A stretch of 64,000 nucleotides of DNA from Lycorma delicatula (GCF_047948215.1 NC_134455.1:299512647-299576646), one strand, 5' to 3'. Counted from the stretch's first letter, positions 10,807-24,669 are shown. Notes: a model not told the origin generated them from the letters alone. Program-made: numbers and translations.

Positions 10807-12270
10807 AGTGATTCTATTTAGTAAAATTTATTTAACTTTAAGAAATTTTTATAAAATACATTACAGAATAATAATCAAAAACGTTTTAGCTAATTGCTTT
10901 AATCAAATTTTAGGTGAAAATTTCCTTTAATATATGAAAAAATATATTAAATTAAAATCTTCACTAATTTTTTTATATATTCAATAAATCTATTACAAGA
11001 AACATTGCTACGTTTATCGATAAATGGCTGACTTATCTTAAATATCTTTATAAAATATATGATTACAAAAAATAACGACTGTAAATTACCTAAGCGTAAA
11101 TAAAAATCATTTCTGAAAAAATTGGAATAATCATTTTCAAGAATATCAACCATCACGTTTCCAATCAGACTAAGAAAAGTTACAAAAATTTGGTTACTTG
11201 TTTCTTTGTTAATTTGTCCAGATATACAATTAGCTTAAAAAGCTGTCTGAAATGCAAGTAATATTCAGCCCTAAAAAGAAAGTGACACCTTAATTTCATT
11301 ACAAACACTCATTTGATATTTGTCATCATTACTTTTAGAGATGGAAATTCTGATTCGTTAGTCATATAAATCGAATAATGTATGTATTTCATAGCTACAA
11401 GCATCAGTAGAACGGATGAAAAATCGAATAACGATGAATTCATTACCTATTTTTCTATCTCTACTCAGATGGTATAAAACAAACATTTCATAAGTCAATC
11501 AAAAATTTTAAGGAATTTTTTAAGGGTAAAATCGAAGTAACATGGAAACTTGCTAGAGAATACAGAAAAATAAATATATATTTATTTTATTTTTAATATT
11601 AATAAAATTTAGAGCCCCAATATATATTATCCAGCAAAAAATTTAAAAAAAAAAAACCAACATTACACGTTCTTCAGATTTATACATATAGTGGAAGAAT
11701 AGAAAATTGCGGATGATGAAAAAAGAAAATATATTTAATTATATATGATAGTGTAATGCAATTTATGTGTATGAATTTTTTGTAGTTTGTTTATAAATTT
11801 TACAATGTATTATGCATATTTTTTTATACGTATAAATTATTTTTATTGCTTTATTTTACATTGCATATTTAACTGTGTTACTGTAATCATTAAATTCATG
11901 TTATATAGTATAACGTTAATAATTTACATGTTTGTAAAATTTACATTGTATGTTTACCCTATGTATGTTTTACTACACACATTGTATATTCTGTATTACA
12001 ATGTAATTTCTTAATCACTAAAATCGTATTGTGATTTCCTGCAATATTTAAAGGTAACAAACAAAATGATGTTATATTTCAGATAAAATAATAAAAGAAA
12101 TAATAAATTACATCCCTATTTTTTTAAATAAGTACGTACGTATTTATTTAAAAACGTATATAAATTTGAATGTACGTATTACCTATTAATATATTCTTTT
12201 TTTATATTGGTATTCTTTTAATATTATTTATAATCTTTATGATAATCTTTAACTAAAATAGAGTTTATGC
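10807..12270. other. AT-rich non-coding interval
   Basis: Strongly AT-rich. Open frames here (for example 10947-11156 and 11787-12014) are rich in Ile, Phe, Tyr and Asn, as expected from chance frames in AT-rich DNA. Nothing else seen. Confidence 0.6.
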
Positions 12271-12359
12271 AGATTATTGATAACATATTTCTGTTTAATA
12301 AGAAAAAATAAAATAAGTGTTAAAAAAATGCAATACATCAAAGTAATAGAATAGCTTTA

Positions 12360-12670
12360 AAGTGTTTTAAACTAACTACCTCATCCCCTGAACCCCAATG
12401 CTATTAACCCCAATAGTTTATCAACAAACTGCTCCATACTCACGAGTCTCTGTAAAAATTTTCATCAAAATCAGTTTATCCAGTCAAAAATAACTAAGCT
12501 TCAAACACAACATACGTACATACTAATATTACTCCTTTTTTTGGGGGGGTTCCCTGTGTCATGAAACGTCGAGAAATGCAAAATACCCATACCCATTTTT
12601 GGACTGATTACCATACTTTCCTTCTTGCAGCATAGCTCTAGATCTGTGATGCAAGGAAAGTAAAGTACAA
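12360..12670 (-). repeat. Interspersed repeat end, unclassified
   Basis: On the minus strand it starts with tactttccttgcatcac, continues through a tgacacagggaaccccccca stretch, and then has the phrase actggataaactgattttga that is typical of the decayed repeats found throughout insect genomes. The left part (12600-12665) forms an imperfect hairpin. The start resembles that of the repeat at 32680-32825, suggesting related families. Class not determined. Confidence 0.4.
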
Positions 12671-13082
12671 TTTATACTTACTTAAAAAATTTACTTAAAA
12701 AAAATGTCTACTAGAGGAAGTTGTTCATAAAAATGCGCCGATATCGATAGAATATACACTTAAAAATCATTATGCAGGTTGAATTGAGGCCCGAAAGTCC
12801 TAATACGTTTATCAAATATATTACTGATAAAAATGAGTTGGTTAACCTATGAGGTATGTATATAAAAAAAAATAAAATTAATATTTATTCATTTTTCCTT
12901 GTACAATATTTACAGTTAATTTGTCCATTTAGCATGATTTGTTGTTTTTATATCGTAAAAAAAATATTTAAATAAGACTTTACTTACAAAAATATATCTG
13001 ATTTATTGTTTTTCTTACTTTAAAATAAGCGTATTTTTTTGCGTATTGGTTAGATTTTTAACTATTGAAATCTTGAACAGAC

Positions 13083-13170
13083 ATGGCATTTTCACTCGCT
13101 ACAAATGATTCACCTCATCCTCTGAAGCAATACCTAACGGTGGTCTCGGAGGTTAAAAAAAAAAGAAAAA
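13083..13170 (+). mobile_element. SINE family B, 5'-truncated copy
   Basis: Contains the family B body (cattttcactcgctacaaat) and the tail cctctgaagcaatacctaac, ggtggtctcggagg, then an A-rich end at 13154-13170. The head with A and B boxes is missing. It lies about 35 bases upstream of the R1 3' end that follows. Confidence 0.7.
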
Positions 13171-13205
13171 CGGTAATAGTATTACTTTAAGTATTAAGTT
13201 ATTAG

Positions 13206-13732
13206 TCACTTCTCTACGATAGCTTCCTACCCACTGGGGTAGTTAAACGGAAGTAATGGGGAACGAGGGGATAGGGCACAGCCATTCGTGGAGTCATCGT
13301 TCGTCTGAGCTTGCTTGGGTGTGTGGCGGCGAGGAATTGGGGGAACTCTCGTATCGCTGAGCTGAAAAGACCAAGACCCGGATCACTTACAGCGGACTGA
13401 TCAGGAAGACCAAGTAAGCTGTACTGAAGTCATGTTAGAGCTAGGGGGTGTTGGACAGCCCTCTGCGAAAGTGTCGTGCGTCGGCTCTTGCGTGGATAGG
13501 CGACGTGTGAAGATCCACGAGGACTCTGGATCCCCCGAGATCAAAGGCATCTCCCGGAGCTGTACAATGCTTAATGCGGCCTCCGAAGGGCAGTGACTAT
13601 ATAGGAGGTTTAGTCGGTAGGCCGCAGGCACACATACGCACTTTTAACATCATCTTGCGGAACCTGTTAGCGAATTCGACACTTCGCCCGTGAATGGAGT
13701 TCCTCCGACTCATCGAAACAAAAAAAAGAAAT
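13206..13732 (+). mobile_element. R1-clade LINE, 5'-truncated 3' end with poly(A)
   Basis: This 525-base segment matches, in opposite orientation, positions 55917-56470 along nearly its whole length; both contain acagcttacttggtcttcct on the complementary strand. In the other copy it directly follows R1-type coding sequence, so this is the end of the coding region plus the 3' UTR. Read on the plus strand it ends in aaacaaaaaaaagaaa. The minus-strand open frame at 13401-13631 and the plus-strand frame at 56010-56273 are antisense shadows of this UTR; their similar translations only reflect the shared DNA. GC content is far above the surroundings. Confidence 0.8.
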
Positions 13733-13739
13733 TAATAGT

Positions 13740-15200
13740 ATTTATTTTCTTTTAGGTTATGATAAATATTATAAAACTGAATTCACAAAAATCTATTAAA
13801 TAACATTACACCTACCGATCATTTTTAACTTAACATTTCATCATTGATGTTCGTTAAGTTGCTATTGTGAAGAAAAAGAAAAAATAACATTTACTTGACT
13901 ACACTTTTTACTCTAACCGTTTTCGGAAGTAAACAAAAAAAAAATCGTAAACATGTGTTTTTTAAAGGGCAACGTATCTTTATTAAATAATATTGTTTTT
14001 CGTAATTTTTAAATTTTCACATACATCCCGAAACTATTTCAGAATTTTCGCTTTTTAACTAATATGATATAAAAATATCTTATCCTTATGTCATGCGTGT
14101 ATAAGTAGACAAAATTCAGGTTACAATAAATGGATTATCTTATGATTACAATAATGCAGGTTGTAATTTCCCACAATTAGATAATGAACTGCCTGCCGGT
14201 AGATAGGGGTTGTTGGTAGATCATGGTAAGAGAAGAAGGTGGAAAATGATAAAGAGAAAGACAGAATGACAGGTGACTGGTCACACAGCTGTATCGGGGA
14301 AAGATCGTAACGGACAAGAATGGCAGTTGGTACACCTGCTAACCCTCTTCCGTTCCGTTTATACCAAGGTCCACATTACACACCCCCTCCCCTTTCTTCC
14401 ACAGACTTCCACGTATCACCCCACTCGATGTATTATTTACTCCTCTCGTGCTCTTGATTTCTCCGTATTCTCTACGTACATAAAACATGACTAATTTATC
14501 TTTACAAGATTCAGATACTCGGTTAAAAGTTATCGATTGTTTTTGTAGTTAATGCTTAATGTGGCTTCTTTTCTTAGTTAGAAATAGAATTTTAAAACGA
14601 TGTACTGAATAGAGAAAAAATAAAAGTAATACTTAACATATTAAAGCAAACTAGATCACTTTTTATTTAAAATTAGATATACTACTTGCATTTATACAAG
14701 TATTTTAAGTAGCAAGTTGATGTCAGATCAAAAAAAAAAAAAATAGGAGTTCATGATATTCAAACAATAGGATTATCATGATCAAAAAAAAAGTTGTACA
14801 TCTAGTACAACTTTTTATTTCTACCTAGATTTCTGTCTGAAAATTAATATTACTCTTTTGGGTACTTTCCTAAAGAAAGGTTTGTGTCTTTATGATGCAA
14901 AAATTGGATTAAGAGGTTGTCACCCGTGAATATGAATATTTCTAATTTTGGTGCCAAAAAAGTTTAACTTTCTTCAGAATTATATATTTTTTCCTTTATA
15001 AGTTCTTTTTTCATCCAGTATATTTGGTTGAGCAATTGATCCTGAACCTTCATCTTGTTTCATCTCCTACCCTTGTCCAGACTTATATATCACCTTAATT
15101 TTATTTATTTTTTAAGCAATTCTTTTAATAACCATACTCCTCTGTACCAATACAAATTAATTTATACTTAATAGATCAAACCTAAGTACAGAACAATTGA
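13740..15200. other. AT-rich interval with one strong hairpin
   Basis: Mostly AT-rich and featureless. Positions 14160-14480 are less AT-rich with no motif I recognise. A perfect inverted repeat lies at 14788-14816 (arms aaaaagttgtac, loop atcta). Confidence 0.5.
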
Positions 15201-15203
15201 AAT

Positions 15204-15513
15204 AGGATGACTTACCCTAACCCACCGGGCTGGTCTATTGGTGAACGCCTCTTCCCAAATCAGCCGATTTGGAAGTCAAGAGTTCCAGCGTTCAGTCCTA
15301 GTAAAGACAGTTACTTTATACTGATTTGAATAATAGATTGTGGATACCAGTGTTCTTTGCTGGTTGGGTTTTAATTAACCGCACATCTCAGGAATGCTCA
15401 AATTGAGACTGTACAAGACTAACATATTTTACACATAGATATCATCCTCTGAAGTAATACCTGAATGGTAATTCTCGGAGGCTAAACAGGAAAAAGAAGA
15501 AGGATGACTTACC
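15204..15513 (+). mobile_element. tRNA-derived SINE, family A, full copy with target-site duplication
   Basis: The element spans about 15217-15500 and is flanked by a perfect 13-base duplication, aggatgacttacc, at 15204-15216 and 15501-15513. The A box is tggtctattggtgaacg near the start. The B-box region is gttccagcgttcagtcc near 15280-15298. The body includes gagactgtacaagacta, and the 3' tail is cctctgaagtaatacctgaa followed by ctcggaggctaaacagg and an A-rich end. It is about 284 bases long. Family members at 62375-62650 (full) and 54642-54735 (head only). Such elements are transcribed by RNA polymerase III and moved by a LINE reverse transcriptase. Confidence 0.9.
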
Positions 15514-16049
15514 TTATTTCATTACTTAACAGAAGCGCTTTTGCTAATTTAATTTGTATAATCAGCTGTATGCGTTATATATATATATATTACAAAACCA
15601 TCAAAAACTTGCAAAAAATTTTATATATCTTTTTTTAACTCTTTGCAAGGAAAAATAAAATTTTCATTTCCATAAGTTGTCCAATTAAATACTAATTTTT
15701 TTAAAAAATAGCACAATATTCAGCCTATAGAAAAGGTTTTATTATAATTATTTTGCTTACTTTAAAAGTTTTATCAGACCAGTTTAAAATATCTTCCCAT
15801 CAGTTCAGGTATTCTGTAATGAATTAAAATTTAATTATTTTGTTTTATACAAAGTTAGTATTATTCAGTTTACGAGTTACTTTAATAATAATAATAGACT
15901 GATTACAAAATTTAATTAATTAATTTTAAAAAATAAATATTTTTTAGACTCTCGTTTAACGTTTCCAAGTAGTACGTAATAGTTTCAATTAAGACGCCTT
16001 AACTTTATTCTGTGATGACGACCATCGACTGCTTTAATCATTTTGCCGT

Positions 16050-16120
16050 AAGAGAATGGAAATTTGTAGTGTATGAAAAATTTCATCCCTCACCCGGATT
16101 CGAACCCAGGATCTCCGCAT
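16050..16120 (-). mobile_element. SINE family B fragment
   Basis: On the minus strand it has a B box gggttcgaatccgggtga followed by a body like that of the copy at 10.7 kb (catacactacaaatttcc against cacacgctacaaatcatt). The tail and poly(A) are not recognisable. Confidence 0.55.
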
Positions 16121-16124
16121 TTAA

Positions 16125-18810
16125 GGTTTTATTTTAATTTTTAATGATTTTATTCACGTTAATCAACTTCAACATATTTACTTTTTTATTAATTGATACA
16201 GTTAACTTTTTTCGCACATTAATTTAATTTTAACCGTATCTCTTTTTTATTATAAATGTTATAGTCGATAAATCTGTTCCGATGAATTTTTTTTCAATAA
16301 AGTTTTTTTTGATTCTTCCAAGCAAGTGACAGGAACAGTTCATTTTTTATCCGTGGAATGGCACGTCCGCTCATATTTATTACGTATTGATACGAACGAA
16401 GTATTTATTTATTTATATTAAAAATTGAAGTAGTTATGAAGAAGATTACAAATACTTCCTTAATAATTAAGGAAATGCAATCAGTATCTTAGTAATAACA
16501 ATTATCTATTTTACAAAGAACAGATCTGATATCAGCTAGAATTTTCACCTGTTTATATTTAATTGTAATTAATAGTAATGAATTAATATAGTAATATATT
16601 AATTGTAATTTGTGGATTTATAAACGATAAAAAAAATTTACTTTATGAAATATATATCAACAGTCCCAGAACAATAAAATAAAGGTTAAAAGAATAGTGA
16701 AATTAAACAAAATAATCAAATGTGGATTCCGAGATCGGTTAATATAGTATAAATAATTAGTCAGTAAATTATCTCATAGATCTCTTTACCTTAATAGAAC
16801 TCAACGAAAAAATTCAAAACACTCGAAGAACTAATTAATTTATTTGTTTTTTTTCTGTTTTTTTCAGAGATAGGTTGATGAGAAATTGTTATTCATCATT
16901 TATCTGCCATACTCTAGAGAATAAGTAGATTTCTTATTTATGTATATTTCCGGATTAAGTGGCTTTTTGTTTACTTTATTTGGACTTTTATGAAAGGAAA
17001 TAATTGATTTTGAACTGAAAATTTAGTACGATTTATAAAAATACTTTGCAGCTTCTCATAACTCATTTTAATGAATTTCGTAAAAAAAGCATATGGATAT
17101 ACATTCCGTAGCTTTGGTGTTACAAATTTACTTACTCTTGAGAAACTACAGAATGATTTAAACTTTAGAATACAATCACTTATATCAAGAATCTCTCTAA
17201 CTTAAAGAAAAATAAAAAAACAATATTAAAAAGAATAAAATCAAAAACATTTTAAAACGCATAGAAAATTATGAAGGAAATGTAATAGAAAAATTTAAAA
17301 GTAAAAATTAGTTTTCCGTTATATACTGGACTTGGATTAAATGAAATAATTTTAATATAAAATTGAATTATTTTAGTAAAACGGTTAACAGAATAAGCAC
17401 CATCCCTTCACTTCGTTTATCTACTGCTCAGCCGTACGTATAGGATGACAAGGTGATTCGTATGAACAAATTCGAATATTTGTATATCAGGAACAAAAGA
17501 AACTTCACCAACCTACTGCACATTATTCTAAAACTTTTAATCTAGTTTTCTTTGGTGTTAGTGATCAATGCAGACAAGAAAGATATTTTGGGTAATAGCA
17601 CGAATCAATATTGAACAAGAAAATAATACTAATATATCTAACATCCGCCATGTTCCGTGGAAGAGTTATAACCGCTGCATATTTCATCGGGAAATTTTTG
17701 AATATGAATATCGAATATAGATTCATAAAACTGGTATGTTAAATTTGCACATGATAAAAGAATAAAAGGGATTGTTTTACCATCATATTTAATTAAGATT
17801 AAAAGAATTATACGTTTAAACACAATTGTACTACTTACATAAATAAATAGCCTTTAAATATACTTCATATAGATTATAATTATAAAATTTCTTACTTTTG
17901 GTCATGTGATTCTCATATTTTATAACGTACGGTAGTGGTAAAGAAATTTAAAGACACATTTTAGCTGGGGAAAACAAATTAATTGAAAAAAAAAAAGAAA
18001 TTTTTAATAATTTTAATGAATTACTTTTTTATTCATAATATCCAAACTTTTGATAAAGTAATAAGTAACGCAATACAAAAGAAAATTTAACTCTGTCTGA
18101 GGACTATTCTTAATTTATTTTAATAGTACTTAAAATAAAAGAGAAAAAGCATTCTCAGTCATTTAATTTTGCTAAATTTTTTACCGCTATTAGAAAAATG
18201 ATTGAGGAAAATTGTTCATTTACTATATCGAATTGAACTTGGAGAAATCAGTAAGCCTTATATACCGTTTTGATTTATTATCAATAGTTGGTTTAAGAAT
18301 TTAATCCGTATTCATAGAATACCTATCGGCTATTCCGATCATTTCCTACAGAAGCACATTTAATTAAATTTCCATAGCGCATTAATTTTATCGCTTTACA
18401 CTATACATTCCTATCATTCTAATAACAATTATATATGTAAAGCATGACGAAAGAATACCAGAGCTCCAGTTAGACTTAGTTTCTCTGAAATAGTCTTCAT
18501 TATGCGATTTAAAAACAATTGACCTCATTCTTAGGGCTGAATGACGCCTGTATTTACGTATAAACTTAGCATACTAAAATGTGATATTACAAAAAAGGCA
18601 ACTATAAATTTTCACAATTTCTTAAACCTAGCATTAGATGTTTGTTGTTCTCGAAAATATTTATAAGATATTTTTATTAGACTGATGTCGTATTCCAAGT
18701 TTCCTACTACTGGTAGATATGCACTTAAAAATTATGAAAAATAAATAAAAATAAAAATATTATTTAACATAAAATATGTTGCTGTTTCATTTAAAAATTA
18801 AGGTTAATCT
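16125..18810. other. AT-rich non-coding interval
   Basis: No coding or RNA feature seen. A perfect 19-base palindrome (ttccttaataattaaggaa) lies at 16456-16474. The frame at 17638-17823 has no recognisable motif. Confidence 0.55.
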
Positions 18811-18812
18811 TA

Positions 18813-19245
18813 TATGTAACTAGCCGGTCAGGGCTTGCTTTGCATTTCCGCCGCCTGGACACCCGCAGTATTCGTTACGCTCATGGTTGTGAGAATAATA
18901 CTGATAAATAACAATTAAAGTACGCAGACTTTAGAGAAACCTGAAAAAGAAACTAAATTATAAAATACAGAATAGTAGTAAGTACGCTAACTAAAGTACA
19001 CATACATGATGAGGAAAACTTCGCAACTTATTTCTGATGCCATGGAGATAGAAATAAATTTAATTATTAATTTTTTCTTCATTAATTGATAACTTCACCC
19101 TCAAAGGAGCTAGGACTCTATTTATAGATTAAAAACTTCTCTGGAAAAACAGGAATATATCCTGCAAATTTGAAAGGGATCGGTCAGTTGATTCTCGCGT
19201 AATGCAAGAACAAACAAACTCTCAGCTTTATATAAAAGATTTGTG
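18813..19245 (+). repeat. Interspersed repeat with GC-rich head and flexible tail
   Basis: It begins with taactagccggtcagggctt and a short GC-rich patch. It ends with a phrase like gggatcggtcagttgattct, then aacaaacaaactctcagctt and tatataaaag. This head and tail combination is typical of a non-autonomous repeat type spread widely in insect genomes. Comparable tail phrases occur at 12.4-12.5, 45.3-45.4 and 57.2 kb. I see no coding sequence; the class is not settled by sequence reading alone. Confidence 0.5.
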
Positions 19246-19744
19246 AATCATATGAAACCAAATCGTGTTGATTATATTCAGCAATCATATACTATCAATC
19301 ACTATATAATTCCTCCTTTGCAATAATATATTTCCATTCATAACGATATTCTAACTATAATGTAATAAAAAATTTTTATTTTTACACAGTTAATTGCTTT
19401 TAGAAATGTAATGAGTAAGAAGAAAGAGATTTTTGGTGACATTTTTTTTCCTTGAATTGTCCATAATTGGCGGCAGCTCCTTCACTTTCTAAGAAGCAGT
19501 AAACAGGATTCATCACTTTTAGAAACTTTTCAACACCAAGGTCATTTGTTTGTATGAAATTCGTTGCGGTAGTGCATGGAGAATCATTTTGAGTTTGTAG
19601 ATACAGAATACCCACGCAAAGTGAGAGAGAGAGAGAAAAAATATTAGTACCCTGAAACACCCTTTAAATTGAATTCCTGTCCAAATAGTTTCATTGTGTG
19701 TTTTCTTACTGAGATCTCACTCCGACAATATTTTGACCTGTCTC

Positions 19745-19746
<2 letters not shown>

Positions 19747-19780
<34 letters not shown>
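19747..19780. repeat. (TA)17 microsatellite
   Basis: Uninterrupted TA dinucleotide run, 34 bases. Confidence 0.98.
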
Positions 19781-19787
<7 letters not shown>

Positions 19788-20219
19788 CTTGTTCAGTTTT
19801 AGTTTTACCCCAAAACAAAATATTTTGCTATCGCAGTAACCTCACTATTCCTCTTATAATTCTTTTTTTGATTTCGGCACAAAAACTAGCTGATTCAATA
19901 TTTATTATATAGTTAAATAAATAAATATGCATAGGCATATATATTAATTTACTTATTTCAAACTTCGAAAGTGTTAATATTGATAGAGATTCTGGTTTAT
20001 AATTTAACTAAAATAATTTTATTTATTTTTCATTGCAGATATTCTTCTTTTTCCGTGTTCAATAGCACTTAAACGTCACGTTCGATGCTAAAATCTTCAT
20101 ACATTTTATAATTACGCCCATATAAAATAATAAATTATAAAAAATTAAGCGTTACATGTTTATACATCAATTATCTTAAATTATAATCAGGTACTATCCT
20201 ACTTCCTACAGAAATTAAT

Positions 20220-20981
20220 TTGAGTCTTTTAATAGGAAAAGAATTATTTAATTGCCCATTATTAAGAATTGTTTCTCGTCCTTATCGAAATTTAGTGGTC
20301 TTAATTTTATTTAAAAATTTACCACAAAATTCATATACTATTTTTAACGAAAATAGAATAATAATTACATTATACATAAGTTTCATTACATTTGGTTTTT
20401 TAGTAAATTTTAATAAAGTTTGATTTAATTAAGAGGTCTTTAATTGGACTGCTACAAATGCATCTTTCTGCATATCTGGTTGCAGTCTGAGAATGTATTC
20501 TGTCTGACAAAGCGTTTAAATTCCTTATACTTTACCGAAAACAGGCAATTAATAAAAAAAAATTTAGTTCTACAAAAAGTCATGGTTATACCGATCTATA
20601 GTAAATAATTCAATAATTATATAAGGTTTTGCTTCACTTAAAAAAAGAACAACCTTTTCTGTAAATAATAATAATAACATTTTACAAATTTTAAATCGTT
20701 GATTACATTTATTAGAATATAATTATTTACTTAAATTTAATTTAATTTTTCTGTTCATTGTAATTTATTCATTCGCATTAGATGAAGAAGATGTAACATT
20801 ATTTTCATCGATAGTTAGTGCCGTAATTCATATTAGATGACATAGTTCACCAAATAAGCTTAAAAATTATGAAAATTTTGTAGGTTATAAAAAATATCAA
20901 ACGAACCATTATTCAAATTCAGGACCTTTAGGATGCGGTGACACATATGTTTTTATTGATGTAAGTTATATTGTACTTTAG
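20220..20981 (+). other. Two open stretches that stay open only if TGA is read as sense
   Basis: A 67-codon frame at 20220-20423 ends at TGA. A second frame runs from 20625 to the TAG at 20979-20981, 118 codons with only two stops, both TGA (20700-20702 and 20838-20840) and both preceded by an arginine-type codon. Its translation is less repetitive than chance frames nearby, with segments such as FALDEEDVTLFSSIVSAVIH and SGPLGCGDTYVF. I do not recognise the protein. It could be chance, a nuclear pseudogene with TGG-to-TGA changes, or an insertion from a genome where TGA means Trp. Evidence is weak. Confidence 0.2.
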
Positions 20982-20989
20982 GTATTATA

Positions 20990-23900
20990 CTTTTATTTAA
21001 TACTATTGAGTATTTTGTTAAGTTTTAAGAATTATCGGGATTCGATTTAAATTCTGCGCATATTATTTAATAAGAATAGTGTAACCACTGACCAAAATTA
21101 ATTAAATCAATTATTGGGGAAAAATATTAAAAGAAATTACAAATTGCTACATTTAAAATAATTAGATATAAAAAATATGTTATTTACTATAAATAATAAT
21201 GAATGGTTTGAAATAATATAAAAAAATTCTTCCGTTCAAATTTGTTTGAATTTTTTGCAATTTATTATCAAAATAATGCAATTCTAATACATTATAATAC
21301 GTGGACTATTATTAATTTAATAATCCTATTTTGTCTAAATAAATTATACAGGACAATCACTAAAATTATTCTCCTATGAAATATATGATATTTTATAATC
21401 ATAAGTTTTAATTTCAATATCCATGATGAAACGCACGTTTTAACAAATTAAAGGTTTTTGTAATCGACTATAACTTTTTAAATTTCAAAGTTGTAAAAAG
21501 ACTTTATTTACGCAGAGCTAGCTTTAGCTTAATTTAAGTTTCTTCAGAGATTATTTGAAGAAACTGGAACAAGAAGCTTAACGCACTAAATAAAAGTTTT
21601 CTTAAATAAAGCCAAAGATCACGTAGCATATATAAAGTTTCTTACAACTTTCATCTTTAAAAATGTTTGGTACGAGAATAGTCAATAAGTTAAAGTTTCC
21701 AGTAGTTATAATATAAATAAGTAAGTAAGTAACTGAAAAATCATTATTATCATTAAGAAATAATTTAATAAGTAAATCATTATTAAATAAGAAGCTGTAA
21801 TCATTAATTTTGTAGCTTTGGTAATTTTATATTACTAAAATATATAATTTTTTTTTTTTACATATAGAAAACTATGGTTATACAACTTCAACTTTTTAAC
21901 CTCTTTTTCTAAAAGAAAGAAAACTCAATTTTTGTAAGCATTCAAGTAGTTATAACCCAACCTAAGTAGTAGTTAGGTATGTATATTGCTCCTTTGTGGA
22001 TTTGTGTTGTTATAGTAGGATATTTTCTCAGATGCAAATCAGTTATAAAAAAATTACAGCACGATGCATTCTCTTATCACAAATTAAGGTGCAAAATTTT
22101 ACCTTTAAACAATCTAAAAATATAATTAATTTAAACTATAAATTTTCATAAATTATAATGATGTAGGAAGGTTTTAGAGAAGACTTAAGAGATCGTGTAA
22201 AACTGGTACCGGCGATGAGGAATAAAAAGATGGCGGTTTCAAAAGGAGCTTGTTATTTTCTCTTTTGTCGACGGCGGAGAGAAATAGACTGGATGGAGGG
22301 ATGCTGAAGCGGACCAGTCATTTAATGTTTTGAGCTCCCCTCCAATCACAGCAACTCGTTTCACCCCCAACATTGAAACAACATGGAGCCAAAAATAAAA
22401 GCAAAAACACATTCCTCCATCTAAATGAAACTTAATAGTCTTTTTCTACTTTTATTGCGTTCGTTATTTTCTTTTATCCTATATCTAAAATTGATTTTTT
22501 TCTAAGAAGGTTATATTAAATTTATAAAGTTAAATCTTATTTATTTGAAAAAAACTAATATATCATTTATTTAACTTACTAATTGTATTTAGAATCGCTT
22601 CAGTATCTTTGCATATCATATCATACCAATAAATTGTTCCTTTAATTTTATTTACAACTGTTAATTCTACCACATTTTCCTTTTATCTATTATAGGCTAT
22701 TCACCTTTAATTTAAAAAAAAAACTCTCTAAATCTGCAAGCATTCGCTGTTTGCTTGATTAAATGAAATTTAATTACAGTAAACTTCTGAAAAATAGTTT
22801 TTTTTACTTTAAGTAATAAAAGCTGGGATAAAACTGAATAAATTTTATCATTTTTTAAAATTATTATTAAGAATACTGATTTATAATAACAGAACACTAG
22901 TAGAATATATTTTAAACTAATTAAACATTCATTCAAAGAAACCTTATCAATACGTAACCATCCATGAAACTGTGCGACTCTCCGAATTTGAAACTCGATA
23001 ACATCAGACCTTCCAGAAGCCAGAGTGTACCTTTATATTTAAATTTCGCTAGCAAAAGTACGGAAGTAACGCTTAAAATGCATAGTCTAATGAATGACTA
23101 GCTAACCCATATATAAAAGGCATCAACATTTAAAAGGGAAGTAAAAGAAGTAAAGTGTGTGGGGAGACCTCCATCGCCACCAGGCGCTCCACTGGTTTTG
23201 AGGTTAGACTGTTTATTAATCTGTCTCTGTATTCTTTTTGTGAAATACATCCTTTGGTTAAAGGGGTAGCTTTAGAATAAACCGATTTTAAAAAATTTCA
23301 AGTTTTATTCAATGAACCGGTTTCTCGACACCTAAGAACGGTAGATACTGAGTTTACTAACACACACATACACGTATATGTATATATAATACATTACCAA
23401 ATTAAAACGCAGAATTTCAATGGACTAAAAAGACCATTATAACTAGTCTTTGTACATTTATTTCCATGATATTTAATCAAAGGCATGTTTTAAACCGGCG
23501 GGTATTATCAACATAATAATAAGAATTTATTGATGAAATAAGAAAAGTTGAAAATGAAATTATTTGTAATTCTGATTGAAATCGGATGTAATGTAAGGGG
23601 AAGTTTAGGTAATGATCCAATTATATAGAAGCGTGGCTTCAGATTTACATTCACCCTAGTAAAAAATTTGATTAAAAAACCTCTAGTAAATACAATGCAA
23701 GATTTACTTTATTAAGATTTTTTTTTTATTTATCTTTAAACATTAATTGCCAACTTTTCATTTATCTCACTGCCAACTAATTACTATTTTTTTATTTCTT
23801 TCTCTACTTTACAGAAATAGCAAGAAAATAAAATAAATATTTACTATCTGTTTAAACGTTATTATTTAAAAATATTTTAGAATTGCATTAATTAATATTT

Positions 23901-24620
23901 TTATATGTAATAAAGTTCGTATCTTTAGTACAAATTATTTTTAAAATTGTATAAGAAAAGGTATCTGTAAAAGCGAGATGATGTAAAAAAAAACTTCAGA
24001 TAAAAACAGTTAGAACTTTGCTAATAATATAATATCTCTTATGTATTTAATAATTAGTTTGAAGAATTACATTTAGGATCATAATGGTGCTATCAAGTGT
24101 TATAGAAATCTTTGGAGAAGTTTCGTTAGAATTTTAATTTTACTACAGTGGCGATATTAATTCATACACTATTGTTAAATAAAAATGCATAATTTAATTA
24201 AATTTTAATCAAATAATATTAAAATTTGTGGGAGTAAAAATATATGATTTAAAAACTTTGAATTATATTAACTTTAATTTAAGTTTAATATTCTAGGGCT
24301 GTACCCATCCTAATCTTACTATAACAAATCATTAATTTTTTTCCTTAGGTCATTAGAATTCATATATTTAGATGATTTTTAAAAATAAATATTAAAAAAT
24401 TTATTTTGATATTTACATAATTATATTGAAAAAGATGTGAATAATCATATTTATGATAAAAACCTAAGAATATATTTTAATATTGGTCAAAAATTTGACT
24501 TCACTGCTAAATTAATATAATTTAAATTTACATAAATTTATTTGTATATTTAATCATTTTTATAAATTTAGAATAAAGATTTATCCTTTCTTTCTTGTAA
24601 GCATTGTAGTATTTTTTTTT
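20990..24620. other. AT-rich interval with a GC-richer patch at 22190-22400
   Basis: Mostly featureless. The patch at 22190-22400 has runs such as gtcgacggcggagagaaata and tttcacccccaacattgaaa and is clearly less AT-rich than the flanks, but it has no open frame or motif I recognise on either strand. A smaller patch lies at 23160-23200. Confidence 0.4.
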
Positions 24621-24624
24621 CTTT

Positions 24625-24626
<2 letters not shown>

Positions 24627-24669
<43 letters not shown>
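24627..24669. repeat. (TA)n microsatellite, 43 bases
   Basis: Uninterrupted TA run just upstream of a GC-richer patch. Confidence 0.98.
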
